Part shown: positions 51,752 through 60,523 of the stretch, piece after piece
Position numbering within the stretch: position 1 is the stretch's first letter
How the letters are laid out: the number at the start of each line of letters is the position of its first letter
Assembly (NCBI GenBank): GCA_040901445.1
Contig: JBBDYQ010000022.1
Location: 1-64,000, forward strand
Source: Thermoleophilaceae bacterium
Lineage (GTDB): Bacteria > Actinomycetota > Thermoleophilia > Solirubrobacterales > Thermoleophilaceae
Length of the DNA: 64,000 bases
Direction: 5' to 3'
The notes under the pieces: generated by a model
Database searches by the model: none
Told to the model about the DNA's origin: nothing
Seen by the model: the letters and a program-made list of their open reading frames with translations, nothing else
Position numbers and translations under genes: made by a program

Positions 51752-52393
51752 TCAGCTCCCGGCCGCAGACAGCCGCACGCGAGGCCTTCCGCGCCGGGTG
51801 ACGAGCACCTCGTCGCCCTCGCCGGCGCGCTCCAGCCAGTAGCCGAAGTGGTTGCGGAAGTCATGCGAGCCGACCGTGTGCGCGGTCGGCTCAGGAGACG
51901 AAAGAATGGAGCTGGGGGGACTCGAACCCCCGGCCTCCGCCGTGCCACGGCGGCGCTCTTCCAGCTGAGCTACAGCCCCCTCGAACTCGTAATCGCCGGC
52001 CAGATTGATACACGCCCGTTGGCCATTCTTCGGCGGCTCCAGCCGCAACTGTATGGCGCTCCGGTCCGCGACCATCGAACTCGGAAGAAGGTAGCAGCGA
52101 TCGAGGTCGCCGCTGTAAGCAGCGACGAGGTCGATCTCTCCCTCGCGGTACTTCGAACGGACGTACCCGGAGGGCGTGCAGTAGGAGCCGGCCAAGTGAA
52201 CCACGAGGACCGCGCCGTCGCGCTCGAGGCGCGCCCACTTGCACTGGACCCGCAGCAGGCGTGGGCCGATCTCGAAGGCCATGTCGAAGCGGCCGTGCTC
52301 GGCCACGGGCTTCAGCACCGGGATGCCGAGCTTCGTCGCCGCCAGCATGATCGCCGCCTCGGCGATCGCGCCCTTGTGGTCGCTCGTCAACAC
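51752..52393 (-). CDS. PD-(D/E)XK endonuclease-type ORF reading through tRNA-Ala into a Phd-like tail
   Basis: An uninterrupted 213-codon frame with three parts. Residues 1-150 resemble the group I intron-associated PD-(D/E)XK endonuclease family: FDMAFEIGPRLLRVQCKWAR (the D...QxK core), REGEIDLVAAYSGDLDRCYL and LRLEPPKNGQ. The next 25 codons are the tRNA-Ala gene itself. The last 38 residues look like a Phd/YefM-type antitoxin (GSHDFRNHFGYWLERAGEG, VLVTRRGRPRVRL). No ATG, GTG or TTG precedes the Phd-like part in frame, so it is either a fusion tail or a 5'-truncated remnant. GTG 52393 or TTG 52390 is the likely start. Confidence 0.6.
   Translation of the reverse strand: MLTSDHKGAIAEAAIMLAATKLGIPVLKPVAEHGRFDMAFEIGPRLLRVQCKWARLERDGAVLVVHLAGSYCTPSGYVRSKYREGEIDLVAAYSGDLDRCYLLPSSMVADRSAIQLRLEPPKNGQRACINLAGDYEFEGAVAQLEERRRGTAEAGGSSPPSSILSSPEPTAHTVGSHDFRNHFGYWLERAGEGDEVLVTRRGRPRVRLSAAGS
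51870..51889 (-). terminator. Hairpin behind tRNA-Ala
   Basis: Inverted repeat CCGACCG/CGGTCGG with a six-base loop, 18 bases after the tRNA 3' end on the minus strand. No T run follows. It could end the tRNA transcript or protect the precursor. Confidence 0.4.
51907..51979 (-). tRNA. tRNA-Ala (anticodon GGC)
   Basis: A 73-nt cloverleaf: acceptor GGGGCTG/CAGCTCC with one G-U pair, D arm GCTC/GAGC, anticodon stem CCGCC/GGCGG with loop GTGGCAC (anticodon GGC, reading GCC), T arm GGGGG TTCGAGT CCCCC, discriminator A. CCA is not encoded. The whole gene is inside the open frame of the overlapping nuclease. Confidence 0.95.
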
Positions 52394-52439
52394 GAACGCA
52401 GGTTCGCAAACGCGCCGGACGGAAAACGCGCCGAACGGG

Positions 52440-52445
52440 TACCGT
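52440..52445 (+). promoter_or_regulatory. -10 element of the SDR gene
   Basis: TACCGT ends 8 bases before the GTG at 52454 and supports that start. Confidence 0.4.
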
Positions 52446-52453
52446 CCCCGCGC

Positions 52454-53242
52454 GTGCAGGCAAGAGCGAACAAGCCACTGGCCGGGAGGCGGGCGCTCGT
52501 CACCGGGGGCTCCTCGGGCATCGGAGCGGCCACCGTCACACGCCTGGCGGCGGACGGTGCCGACGTCGTGATCGACTACGTCGGGCCGGAGGAGCCGGCG
52601 CTCGCGCTCGCGGACGAGATCGACCGCGCGGGCGGCCGAGCTGTCGCGATCGCGGGCGACGTGTCCAGCGAGGACGACGTCACGGCGCTCTTCCAGCGCG
52701 CCCGCGACGAGCTCGGCGGCCCGATCGACCTGCTCGTGAACAACGCGGGCGTGGAGGCTCCGTTCAAGCTCGTGGACATGCCGCTCGAGGAATGGAATCG
52801 CGTGCTCTCCGTCAACCTCACCGGCGCGTTCCTCTGCGCCCGCGAGGCCGCGCGCGGCATGATCGACGCGGCCGTGCCGGGCGCGATCGTCAACGTCTCC
52901 AGCGTCCACGAGGTCATCCCCTGGCTCGAGTTCAGCCACTACTGCGCGAGCAAGGGCGGCATGAAGCTGTTCGGCCAGACCATCGCCCGCGAGCTCGCGC
53001 CGCACCGCATCCGGGTCGTGCAGGTGGCGCCGGGAGCGATCCTCACGCCGATCAACCAGGCGCTGATCGACGATCCGGCCAAGCTGGAGGAGGTGAAGGC
53101 GCAGGTCCCGTGGGGGCGGCTGGGCCAGCCGGAGGAGATCGCGGCGGCCATCGCCTGGCTGGCCTCGCCGGACGCCGAGTACGTCACCGGAGCGACGATC
53201 TTCGTGGACGGCGGCATGACGCTCTACCCGAACTTCGTGTGA
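52454..53242 (+). CDS. Short-chain dehydrogenase (glucose 1-dehydrogenase-like)
   Basis: A 262-residue classical SDR: RALVTGGSSGIGAATVTRLA (cofactor), LLVNNAGVEAP, catalytic Ser in VNVSSVHEVIPW and YCASKGGMK with Tyr and Lys, and ATIFVDGGMTLYPNF at the end. The pattern is close to glucose 1-dehydrogenases and 3-oxoacyl reductase relatives; the substrate is not determined. The start is fixed by the -10 box, although the frame is open to 51848. Its stop overlaps the next gene (GTGA). Confidence 0.88.
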   Translation: MQARANKPLAGRRALVTGGSSGIGAATVTRLAADGADVVIDYVGPEEPALALADEIDRAGGRAVAIAGDVSSEDDVTALFQRARDELGGPIDLLVNNAGVEAPFKLVDMPLEEWNRVLSVNLTGAFLCAREAARGMIDAAVPGAIVNVSSVHEVIPWLEFSHYCASKGGMKLFGQTIARELAPHRIRVVQVAPGAILTPINQALIDDPAKLEEVKAQVPWGRLGQPEEIAAAIAWLASPDAEYVTGATIFVDGGMTLYPNFV

Positions 53243-53667
53243 GCGCCCTCGACCTCTCCGTCATGCACGGCACGCTCGCGGTGTGCCGCCTGCCTCCGAC
53301 CGTCCCGCCCCCCAACTGGGCGCTCGCCGGCAATGGCTTCCTGGCGCTCACGCGCACGGCCGGCGAGCTGACGGTGGTGGTGCCGAGCGAGGCCGTTCCC
53401 GAGCGGGTGCCGCGGGAGGATGGCTGGCGTGCCCTGCGGGTGGACACCCCGCTCGACTTCTCCATGACCGGCGTGCTCGCCTCGCTCGCGCAGCCGCTCG
53501 CCGACGCCGACGTCTCGATCTTCGCCATCTCCACCAACGACACCGACTACGTGCTGGTGACGGAGGACACGCTCGAGCGCGCGATTGAGGCACTCGGCGC
53601 GGCCGGCCACCGTTTCGCCGAGCCCGAGGCGGGTACGGGCGCGGCGGTCGACGAAAAAGCGAGGTGA
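53239..53667 (+). CDS. ACT-domain protein (CASTOR-like)
   Basis: A 142-residue protein with tandem ACT-like units: GTLAVCRLPPTVPPPNWALA, GELTVVVPSEAVP and the second unit GVLASLAQPLADADVSIFAI, STNDTDYVLV. Such small ACT proteins bind amino acids and probably act as sensors. The GTG overlaps the SDR stop, so the two are coupled. Confidence 0.8.
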   Translation: MSALDLSVMHGTLAVCRLPPTVPPPNWALAGNGFLALTRTAGELTVVVPSEAVPERVPREDGWRALRVDTPLDFSMTGVLASLAQPLADADVSIFAISTNDTDYVLVTEDTLERAIEALGAAGHRFAEPEAGTGAAVDEKAR

Positions 53668-53672
53668 TCGGC

Positions 53673-53930
53673 GTGCCCGAGCGAGACCCTGGGCCCCAGG
53701 TCAAGGACAAGGAGCAGTACGAGGCGCTGCGTGAGCAGGGCGAGAGCAAGGAGAAGGCGGCCCGCATCGCCAACACGCCGCGCTCCGAGGCGGGCGAGAA
53801 GGGCGGGAAGTCCCCGTCCTATGAGGACTGGACCGCGGACGACCTGCAGGAGCGCGCCGCGGAGATCGGCATCGAGGGCCGCTCCGACATGGACAAGGGC
53901 GAGCTCATCGAGGCGCTGCGGAACCATTAG
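53673..53930 (+). CDS. Small Rho-N/SAP-like stress protein
   Basis: An 85-residue hydrophilic protein: VKDKEQYEALREQGESKEKA at the start, a Gly/Lys-rich link, then YEDWTADDLQERAAEIGIEG and DKGELIEALRNH, a Rho N-terminal-like helix pair. Similar small proteins are widespread in actinobacteria and often annotated as Rho termination-like; function unknown. GTG 53673 is preferred over 53664 because of GAGG at 53661-53664. Confidence 0.7.
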   Translation: MPERDPGPQVKDKEQYEALREQGESKEKAARIANTPRSEAGEKGGKSPSYEDWTADDLQERAAEIGIEGRSDMDKGELIEALRNH

Positions 53931-53976
53931 GTCCGGCGCCGCCGGACCGGTCTCACGACGCCGGACGCCGAGCGTC

Positions 53977-54867
53977 TCAATCAGACCGCGGGGCTGGATG
54001 CCCCGCGGAGGTGGCCAATCGAGCCACGTGCTCGGCCACCGCCGGCGCCTGGTCCTCCTGGAGGAAGTGCTTGGCGGGAACGGTGTGGATCGCGTCCAGG
54101 CCCGCCGCCTTCCTCGCCTGCTCGCCGTGCACCGCGAGCTTGAGCGCGGGGTCGTCGGCGCCCCACACGACCTGCACCGGATATGGGGCGCCGCCCAAGA
54201 CGCCCACGTACAGGTCGCGCTTGGCGCGCGTTCGCTCGAACCCGCGCATGACCTTCAGGAACGCGCGGCCGCCGTCCCCGCGCTTGAGCAGGTCCACGTA
54301 GGCGTCGAGCTCCTCGTTGGGGACCGCCGAGCGATCGCCGATGCCCTGCAGTCCCATCAACATCCGGAACGCCGGCCTGGTCATGGTCCGCAGGTAGAGC
54401 TCGCCCACCCCGCGTCGCGCGAACGGCTCCATCGACCACGGCCGCTTGAAGGTGTCCACCTCCACGATCGTGTTGAGGACGGTGAGCGAGCGCACGCGCG
54501 CGGGCATCGCCGCCGCCAGCTCGAATCCCACGGGCCCACCGATGTCGTGCACGACGAGGTGGAACCGCGTCAACCTCAGCGCCTCCACGGCCTCTCCGCA
54601 CCAGCGGCCGAGCCCCGTCCAGGTGTAGTCGAAGTCCTCCGGCCGCTCGGCCAGGCCCAGGCCGGGCAGGTCGAACGCCACGCCGCGCAGGCCGCGCGCC
54701 GCCAGCTCGTCGATCACCTTGCGCCAGAGGAAGCAGGACGAGGGCACGCCGTGGATGCACACGACCGGCTCGCCGTTGCCCGCCTCGCGCACGAAGCTGC
54801 GAACGCCCGCGGCCTCGAACTCGCGGCCCGCCGCGCGATGGCGCTCGATCACGTCGGCGCTGGCCAC
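53977..54867 (-). CDS. Alpha/beta hydrolase, haloalkane dehalogenase-like
   Basis: A 296-residue cytoplasmic hydrolase. VVCIHGVPSSCFLW gives the oxyanion loop; the nucleophile elbow is FHLVVHDIGGPVG, so the nucleophile is Asp, as in haloalkane dehalogenases and epoxide hydrolases. The acid is in VVWGADDPAL and the His in VPAKHFLQED. The Trp after the Asp that haloalkane dehalogenases use for halide binding is replaced by Ile, so dehalogenase activity is doubtful. Divergent from the transporter at 54891. Confidence 0.82.
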   Translation of the reverse strand: MASADVIERHRAAGREFEAAGVRSFVREAGNGEPVVCIHGVPSSCFLWRKVIDELAARGLRGVAFDLPGLGLAERPEDFDYTWTGLGRWCGEAVEALRLTRFHLVVHDIGGPVGFELAAAMPARVRSLTVLNTIVEVDTFKRPWSMEPFARRGVGELYLRTMTRPAFRMLMGLQGIGDRSAVPNEELDAYVDLLKRGDGGRAFLKVMRGFERTRAKRDLYVGVLGGAPYPVQVVWGADDPALKLAVHGEQARKAAGLDAIHTVPAKHFLQEDQAPAVAEHVARLATSAGHPAPRSD

Positions 54868-54877
54868 GCGCGGATCG

Positions 54878-54883
54878 TACCCT
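54878..54883 (+). promoter_or_regulatory. -10 element of the transporter gene
   Basis: TACCCT ends 7 bases before the GTG at 54891, a leaderless-type arrangement. Confidence 0.45.
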
Positions 54884-54890
54884 TCGCAAC

Positions 54891-56069
54891 GTGACTCGCC
54901 TGGGTGAGGTGCGCTTCGACCGCCGCGAGCTCGCGGGCGGCCTGGGGGACGCCGGGCTCTTCATCCCGATCGCGGTCGCGCTCGTGGCCGTGAACGGCCT
55001 GAGCGCCACGGCGGTGTTCGCCGGCGCCGGGCTCACCTACATCGCCACGGCGCTCTACTTCGGCGTGCCGATCCCGGTGCAGCCGCTCAAGGCGTTCGCC
55101 GCCGCCGCGATCGCGCTGCAGCTCGAGGCCGAGGTGCTCGCGGCTGGCGCGCTGCTCATGGCCGTGGCGATGGCCGTGCTCGCCGCCACCGGCATGGCCG
55201 GCTGGCTGGCGGCGCGCTTCCCGGTGGTGCTCATCCGCGGCATCCAGGCCAGCGTGGCCTTCCTGCTGGTGAAGGCGGCCGTGGACCTGGCCGAGCGCGG
55301 CAACTGGGACGGGCTGCCCGCGGTCTCCACAGGGTTGAGCCTCGCGGCCGCCGCGGGCGCCTGCGCCCTGCTGTTCCTGCTCGGCCGCCACCGCACCTTC
55401 CCCGGCACGCTCGTGGTGCTCGGCGCGGGCATGGCGGCCGGCATCGCGGTGGCCGGCGGGCTGCCGCCCGTAGCCGCGGGGCCGCAGGCCGTCGAGCTCG
55501 CGCTGCCGGACGCCGCCGCGTTCGTCACAGCTCTCACCACGCTCGTGGTCGCGCAGATCCCGCTCACCTTCGGCAACGCGGTGGTTGCCACGGCGGACGC
55601 GGAGCGCAGCTACTTCGGCGAGCGGGCGGCGCGAGTGAGGCCCAACCGCCTCGCCGCCTCGATCGCCGGCGCCAACGCGCTTGCCGGCGCCACCTCCGGG
55701 CTGCCGACCTGCCACGGGGCGGGCGGGGTCACGGCCCACGCGCGCCTCGGTGCCCGCACAGCCGGCGCCACGCTCTTCACCGGTGCGCTCTACCTCTCGC
55801 TCGGGCTGGTCTTCGGCGCCTCGCTTCCCGGGCTCCTCCAGCTCCTGCTGCCGGGCGCTCTCGCCGGCATGCTGCTGTTCGTGGCGGTGCAGCACGGGCT
55901 GCTGGCCGCGCAGCTCGAGCGGCTTCCGGAGCGGGGGCTGGCGGCGGGCATCGGCCTGATCACGCTGGCCACCGGGAACCTGGCCATCGGTTTCGGCGTG
56001 GGCGTGGCGGTGCTGGCGGCGGCACGGGCCGGGCGGGCACTCGGGCGCCGGCCGCGACTGGCGGCGTAG
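54891..56069 (+). CDS. Molybdate/sulfate transporter of the MOT1 family
   Basis: A 392-residue membrane protein with about ten helices. The two MOT1 motifs are present: FGVPIPVQPLKAFAAAAIAL and TSGLPTCHGAGGVTAHARLG. Characterised members take up molybdate; some bacterial ones may carry sulfate. There is no signal for regulation other than the leaderless-type promoter. The start at GTG 54891 gives RLGEVRFDRRELAGGLGDAG, the family N-terminus. Confidence 0.87.
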   Translation: MTRLGEVRFDRRELAGGLGDAGLFIPIAVALVAVNGLSATAVFAGAGLTYIATALYFGVPIPVQPLKAFAAAAIALQLEAEVLAAGALLMAVAMAVLAATGMAGWLAARFPVVLIRGIQASVAFLLVKAAVDLAERGNWDGLPAVSTGLSLAAAAGACALLFLLGRHRTFPGTLVVLGAGMAAGIAVAGGLPPVAAGPQAVELALPDAAAFVTALTTLVVAQIPLTFGNAVVATADAERSYFGERAARVRPNRLAASIAGANALAGATSGLPTCHGAGGVTAHARLGARTAGATLFTGALYLSLGLVFGASLPGLLQLLLPGALAGMLLFVAVQHGLLAAQLERLPERGLAAGIGLITLATGNLAIGFGVGVAVLAAARAGRALGRRPRLAA

Positions 56070-56104
56070 GGGACCCACGGGCGCCCCGCCCGCGTCCTGG
56101 TGGC

Positions 56105-56653
56105 TCAGCCGCCCAGCCAGCCGGGCACTTCGAGCTCGTCGAACGGGTTCTCCAGCGACGGCTTCCCGGCGGTCCGCCGCGGCGCGGGCGGGCGCTCCTC
56201 GCCCTCGGACCGCTCCGGCCGCGGCCCGCCCCTGGTGGGCGCACGCAGCTCCGAGGTCACCCGCCGGTGGCCCGTCTCCACCTCGCGCAGGATGCGTCCA
56301 GCCTGGTCGGTGAGCGCGTCCGCGAGCTGCCGCAGCCCGCGCGACACCGCCCGCGCCTCGTCGAGCGCCTCGTCCGCGGCCCTCTGCGCGTCCGCCACCC
56401 GCACGTCAGCCTCCTTGCGCGCGTCCTCGCCGAGCTGGATGGCCGTCTTGCGCGCGGCCTCGAGCTCGGCCGACGCCTCCTTCTTGGCCTCCGCGCGCAT
56501 CTCGTCGGCCTCCTGCACCGCGTTGCGGCGAAGCTCGGTCATCTCGCGCCGCACGCCGTCCTTGATCTTGTCCGCCGCGGCCTGTGCCGCCACGACGAGG
56601 CTCTCGACCTCTCGTGCGGCGATGTCTGCGGCACGCTGTTGCGGTGTGCTCAT
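56105..56653 (-). CDS. Coiled-coil protein, DivIVA-like
   Basis: A 182-residue, almost wholly helical protein: ADEMRAEAKKEASAELEAAR, KEADVRVADAQRAADEALDE and further heptads, with a basic proline-rich C-terminal tail ending NPFDELEVPGWLGG. It resembles the coiled-coil part of DivIVA-type proteins but lacks their N-terminal membrane-binding motif. ATG 56653 overlaps the stop of the upstream hydrolase (ATGA). Confidence 0.65.
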   Translation of the reverse strand: MSTPQQRAADIAAREVESLVVAAQAAADKIKDGVRREMTELRRNAVQEADEMRAEAKKEASAELEAARKTAIQLGEDARKEADVRVADAQRAADEALDEARAVSRGLRQLADALTDQAGRILREVETGHRRVTSELRAPTRGGPRPERSEGEERPPAPRRTAGKPSLENPFDELEVPGWLGG

Positions 56654-57540
56654 CGCGCGCCCCATGGTAGGCAGAAATGGCGCAGCGCCCCGTTCAGCAC
56701 GTCCGCCCGCTCCCACTGCAGGAAGTGCCCGGCGCCCTCCACCACGAACGGGCCGGCACGGTCGGGCAGCGCCGCCTCCATCGCGGCGCAGAACGTGCTC
56801 GGCACCACGTGGTCCTCGGGCCCGTAGAGCACGAGCGCCGGTGTGGGATTGGGCTCGGCGAAGCGCGGCTTCTCGGACCACTCGCGGGCGCGCAGCGCGT
56901 ACTCGTAGATCGCGATGGAGGAGCGGAAGGCCTCGCCGCGGGCGAACGGCTCGGTCATGAAGTCCACGTCCTCGGGCGAGAACGCGCCTGGAACGGCCCA
57001 GAAGCGATGGCCGTACATGCCCGCCACATATGCCCGCCGCTTCTCGGGAGTGTCGAGCTCCGCGCACAGCCCGTCGGCGTCGGTCCCCTGGCGGATGAAG
57101 TAGTCGGCCGCCTGGCGAGTGGCACGCGGGATCTCGTCCGGCCCGCCGGGCACACGGGGGAGGGGCATGTTGAAGAGCGCCATCCGCTCCACGAAGCCCG
57201 GGAAGCGCAGCGCGAGGTCGTACACGATCATGCCGCCGAAGTCGCCCCCGCAGGCCACGCAGCGCTCGTGGCCGAGCTCGTCGCGGACGAGGGCCTCGAG
57301 GTCGCGCGACTGCGCGGCGGCGTCGTAGTGGCCGTCGGGCGCCTGCCCCGAGTCGCCGAATCCGCGCAGGTCCGGGGCGATCACCTCGAAGCCCGCCTCG
57401 GCAAGCGGCCCGATGTTGCGCCACCAGATCCTCCTGGTCTCCGGCCAGCCGTGCACGAGCAGCAGCGGCGTGCCGCCGGCGCCCTCGTGCGCGAATGCGA
57501 TCTGGACCCCGCGTACCTCCGCCCGGTGCGTGGCGAACAC
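56650..57540 (-). CDS. Alpha/beta hydrolase, epoxide hydrolase-like
   Basis: A 296-residue hydrolase: LLLVHGWPETRRIWW (HGxP loop), VIAPDLRGFGDSGQAPDGHY, the nucleophile Asp in VACGGDFGGMIVYDLA, the acid in LVLYGPEDHVV and the His in VEGAGHFLQWE. The Asp nucleophile and HGWP motif point to epoxide hydrolase or haloacetate dehalogenase. GTG 57540 is chosen. It is divergent from leuS with 26 bases between start codons. Confidence 0.83.
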   Translation of the reverse strand: MFATHRAEVRGVQIAFAHEGAGGTPLLLVHGWPETRRIWWRNIGPLAEAGFEVIAPDLRGFGDSGQAPDGHYDAAAQSRDLEALVRDELGHERCVACGGDFGGMIVYDLALRFPGFVERMALFNMPLPRVPGGPDEIPRATRQAADYFIRQGTDADGLCAELDTPEKRRAYVAGMYGHRFWAVPGAFSPEDVDFMTEPFARGEAFRSSIAIYEYALRAREWSEKPRFAEPNPTPALVLYGPEDHVVPSTFCAAMEAALPDRAGPFVVEGAGHFLQWERADVLNGALRHFCLPWGAR

Positions 57541-57551
57541 CCCGGGGACAC

Positions 57552-57557
57552 TACGAT
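57552..57557 (+). promoter_or_regulatory. -10 element of leuS
   Basis: TACGAT ends 9 bases before the ATG at 57567; the same hexamer serves valS. Confidence 0.45.
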
Positions 57558-57566
57558 GCTCCGTCG

Positions 57567-59951
57567 ATGTACGACCCGCAGGCGATCGAGCCCAAGTGGC
57601 AGCAGCTCTGGGAGCGCGAGCGCACCTGGGAGGTCTCGAACGAGCCCGACGAGCGCCCCAAGGCCTACGTGCTCGAGATGCTGCCCTACCCCAGCGGCGA
57701 GCCGCACATCGGCCACCTGAAGGTCTACTCGGTGGGCGACGCCATCGCCCACTTCCACCGCCGCAACGGCCACCGCGTGCTGCACCCGCTCGGCTACGAC
57801 GCGTTCGGCCTGCCCGCCGAGAACCACGCCATCCGCACGGGCCAGCACCCGCGCGAGTCCACTGAGGCCTCGATCGAGGAGTTCCGCCGCCAGTTCCGCC
57901 GCTGGGGCGTGTCCATCGACTGGACACGCGAGTTCGGCACCCACGAGCCGCGCTACTACCGCTGGACGCAGTGGCTCTTCCTCAAGCTCTACGAGCGCGG
58001 CCTTGCCTACCGCGGCGAGGCGCCGGTCAACTGGTGCCCCAACGACGCCACCGTGCTCGCCAACGAGCAGGTGGTGGACGGCCGCTGCGAGCGCTGCGGC
58101 GCCGTCGTGGAGCTGCGGCGGCTCGAGCAGTGGTTCTTCAGGATCACCGACTACGCGGACCGCCTGCTCGACGACCTCGCCACGATCGACTGGCCCGAGC
58201 ACGTCGTCACGATGCAGCGCAACTGGATCGGCCGCTCGGAGGGCGCGGAAGTCGCCTTCCGCTGCGAGGAGCTGGGCATCGACTATCCGGTCTTCACCAC
58301 CCGCCCCGACACGCTCTTCGGCGCCACCTTCTTCGTCATGGCCCCCGAACACCCCGACGTGCCGAGGCTGAGCGACTCGGCCGACGTGCGCGAGTACGTC
58401 AGCCGCCCCCGCCGCGAGGACACCACGGAGAAGACGGGCGTCGCGCTCGGGCGCACCGTCACGAACCCGGTCAACGGCGAAGAGATCCCGATGTTCGTGG
58501 CCGACTACGTGCTGATGGAGTACGGGACCGGCGCGATCATGGCCGTGCCCGCCCACGACGAGCGCGACTTCGAGTTCGCCCAGGCCTTCGACCTCCCCGT
58601 CCGGCGCGTGATCGAGACCGGGGAGGACCTGCCGTCGGTGGGCGACGGCCCGATGGTCAACTCGGGCCACTTCGACGGCGTGCACAACCGCGAGGGCTTC
58701 AAGCAGATCGTCGAGTGGCTCGAGGCCGAGGGCAACGGCAAGCCCGCCGTCAACTACAAGCTGCGCGATTGGCTGCTCTCGCGCCAGCGCTACTGGGGCT
58801 GCCCGATCCCGATCGTCCACTGCGACGCCTGCGGCCTCGTTCCCGTGCCGGACGACCAGCTGCCCGTGGAGCTGCCCGAGGTCGAGGACTACGCGCCCAA
58901 GGGCAGGTCGCCGCTGGCCGCGGCCGAGGACTGGGTGAGCACCTCGTGCCCCTCGTGCGGGGGCGACGCCCGGCGCGAGACCGACACGATGGACACCTTC
59001 GTGGACTCGTCCTGGTACTTCCTGCGCTACTGCGACGCGCAGAACGACGAGGCCCCGTGGGACCGTGAGGTGCTCGGCCGCTGGATGGCCGTGGACCAGT
59101 ACATCGGCGGCGTGGAGCACGCGATCCTCCACCTCATGTACGCGCGCTTCTTCATCAAGGCGTTCGCGGACATGGGGATGCTCGACGTGGAGGAGCCGTT
59201 CGCCCGCCTCTTCACCCAGGGGATGGTCACGCGCGCGGGCGCGAAGATGTCCAAGTCGAAGGGCAACGTGGTCAGCCCGAGCGACTACGTCGAGCGCTAC
59301 GGGGCCGACACCACGCGCTCCTACATCCTCTTCGTGGGCCACCCGGCCGAGGGCGGGGACTGGGCGGACTCCGGGATCGAGGGCGTGCACCGCTTCCTGA
59401 CGCGGCTGTGGCGCGCCGCCGAGGAGGCCCCGCCCGGCGACGGCGCCGCGCCGTCCGGCGAGCCCACAGAGCTCCTGCGCAAGACCCACTGGGCCATCGA
59501 CAAGGTCACCCGCGACCTGGGCGAGCGCTTCGCCACCCACACCTCCATCGCCGCCCTCATGGAGCTCGTCAACGAGATCGGCCGGTACGACGCCGGCTCG
59601 CCCGAGCGCGCGTCCCAGCTTCGCTTCGCCATCGCCACCGCCGCGTCACTCGTGTTCCCCTTCGCCCCGCACCTGGGGTCGGAGGTATATGAGTCGATGA
59701 CCGGCAAGCGGGTATGGGAGGAGCCCTGGCCCGAGGCGGACCCGGAGCTGCTCGTGTCCGAGACGTTCGCGCTCGTGGTACAGGTGAATGGAAAGCTCCG
59801 CGACCGCATCGAGGCGCCGATGGGTGCCACGGGCGAGGAGCAGGAGGCGCTCGCGCGCGCCTCCGACAAGATTGCGGACCAGATCGATGGGAGAGAGATC
59901 GTGAAGACAGTCGTCGTCCCCGGGAAGCTCGTCAACTTCGTGGTCCGATGA
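57567..59951 (+). CDS. leuS: Leucyl-tRNA synthetase
   Basis: A 794-residue class I synthetase: MLPYPSGEPHIGHLKVYSVG (HIGH), the editing domain with FTTRPDTLFGATFFVMAPEH and MAVPAHDERD, DSSWYFLRYCD, and AKMSKSKGNVVSP (KMSKS). Shorter than the E. coli enzyme (860 residues) but complete, ending in the C-terminal tRNA-binding domain (VQVNGKLRDRI). It charges tRNA-Leu. The stop overlaps the next gene (ATGA). Confidence 0.96.
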   Translation: MYDPQAIEPKWQQLWERERTWEVSNEPDERPKAYVLEMLPYPSGEPHIGHLKVYSVGDAIAHFHRRNGHRVLHPLGYDAFGLPAENHAIRTGQHPRESTEASIEEFRRQFRRWGVSIDWTREFGTHEPRYYRWTQWLFLKLYERGLAYRGEAPVNWCPNDATVLANEQVVDGRCERCGAVVELRRLEQWFFRITDYADRLLDDLATIDWPEHVVTMQRNWIGRSEGAEVAFRCEELGIDYPVFTTRPDTLFGATFFVMAPEHPDVPRLSDSADVREYVSRPRREDTTEKTGVALGRTVTNPVNGEEIPMFVADYVLMEYGTGAIMAVPAHDERDFEFAQAFDLPVRRVIETGEDLPSVGDGPMVNSGHFDGVHNREGFKQIVEWLEAEGNGKPAVNYKLRDWLLSRQRYWGCPIPIVHCDACGLVPVPDDQLPVELPEVEDYAPKGRSPLAAAEDWVSTSCPSCGGDARRETDTMDTFVDSSWYFLRYCDAQNDEAPWDREVLGRWMAVDQYIGGVEHAILHLMYARFFIKAFADMGMLDVEEPFARLFTQGMVTRAGAKMSKSKGNVVSPSDYVERYGADTTRSYILFVGHPAEGGDWADSGIEGVHRFLTRLWRAAEEAPPGDGAAPSGEPTELLRKTHWAIDKVTRDLGERFATHTSIAALMELVNEIGRYDAGSPERASQLRFAIATAASLVFPFAPHLGSEVYESMTGKRVWEEPWPEADPELLVSETFALVVQVNGKLRDRIEAPMGATGEEQEALARASDKIADQIDGREIVKTVVVPGKLVNFVVR

Positions 59952-60523
59952 GCGTCCAGAGAGAGATCCAGGCCGGCCCCCTGCTCTCAGGCGCGGGGGC
60001 GGTGCTGCTGCTGGTGGCGCTGTTCCTCAACTGGTATGACGAGTTCAGCGCGTGGACCATCTTCGAGGTGATCGACCTCGTGCTCGCCGGGCTGGCGCTC
60101 GCAGCCATCGCCGCGGCGCTGTCGGGGTTCGGCTTCCCGCGCTGGGTGCCGGCGCGCGCTCTGCCGGTCGTGGGCGCCGCGGCGTTCATCGTCGTGGCGT
60201 CGCAGCTCCTCAACCATCCCCCGGCGGGCACCGACCGCGACATCGAGCTCGGCGCGTGGCTCGCCTTCGTCGGCTCGATCGCCATGCTCGTGGGCGGCCT
60301 CGTGAGCGTCGCGCGCGTGTCGTTCGCCGTCAACGTCAGCGACCGGCCGGGGCCGGGCGCGGCGCAGGACGTGGCTCCGCCCCCGCCGGCCCCCGCTCGT
60401 GAGGAGCCGCCTCCGCCCGCCCCGCCGCCGGCCGCCGGCGCGACGCCGCCCCACGGCGACCCGGCCCCGCCGCCGGCCCCGCCCGGCCCCGACGACCAGA
60501 CGCAGCGCCTGCCCGGGGAGTGA
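59948..60523 (+). CDS. Four-helix membrane protein with proline-rich tail
   Basis: A 191-residue protein. Four hydrophobic segments (GAVLLLVALFLNWYDEF, IDLVLAGLALAAIAAALSGF, ALPVVGAAAFIVVASQLL, WLAFVGSIAMLVGGLVSVA) are followed by a cytoplasmic Pro/Ala-rich tail. No family recognised; similar small membrane proteins are frequent in actinobacteria. It is coupled to leuS (ATGA) and to the next gene (GTGA). Confidence 0.65.
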   Translation: MSVQREIQAGPLLSGAGAVLLLVALFLNWYDEFSAWTIFEVIDLVLAGLALAAIAAALSGFGFPRWVPARALPVVGAAAFIVVASQLLNHPPAGTDRDIELGAWLAFVGSIAMLVGGLVSVARVSFAVNVSDRPGPGAAQDVAPPPPAPAREEPPPPAPPPAAGATPPHGDPAPPPAPPGPDDQTQRLPGE

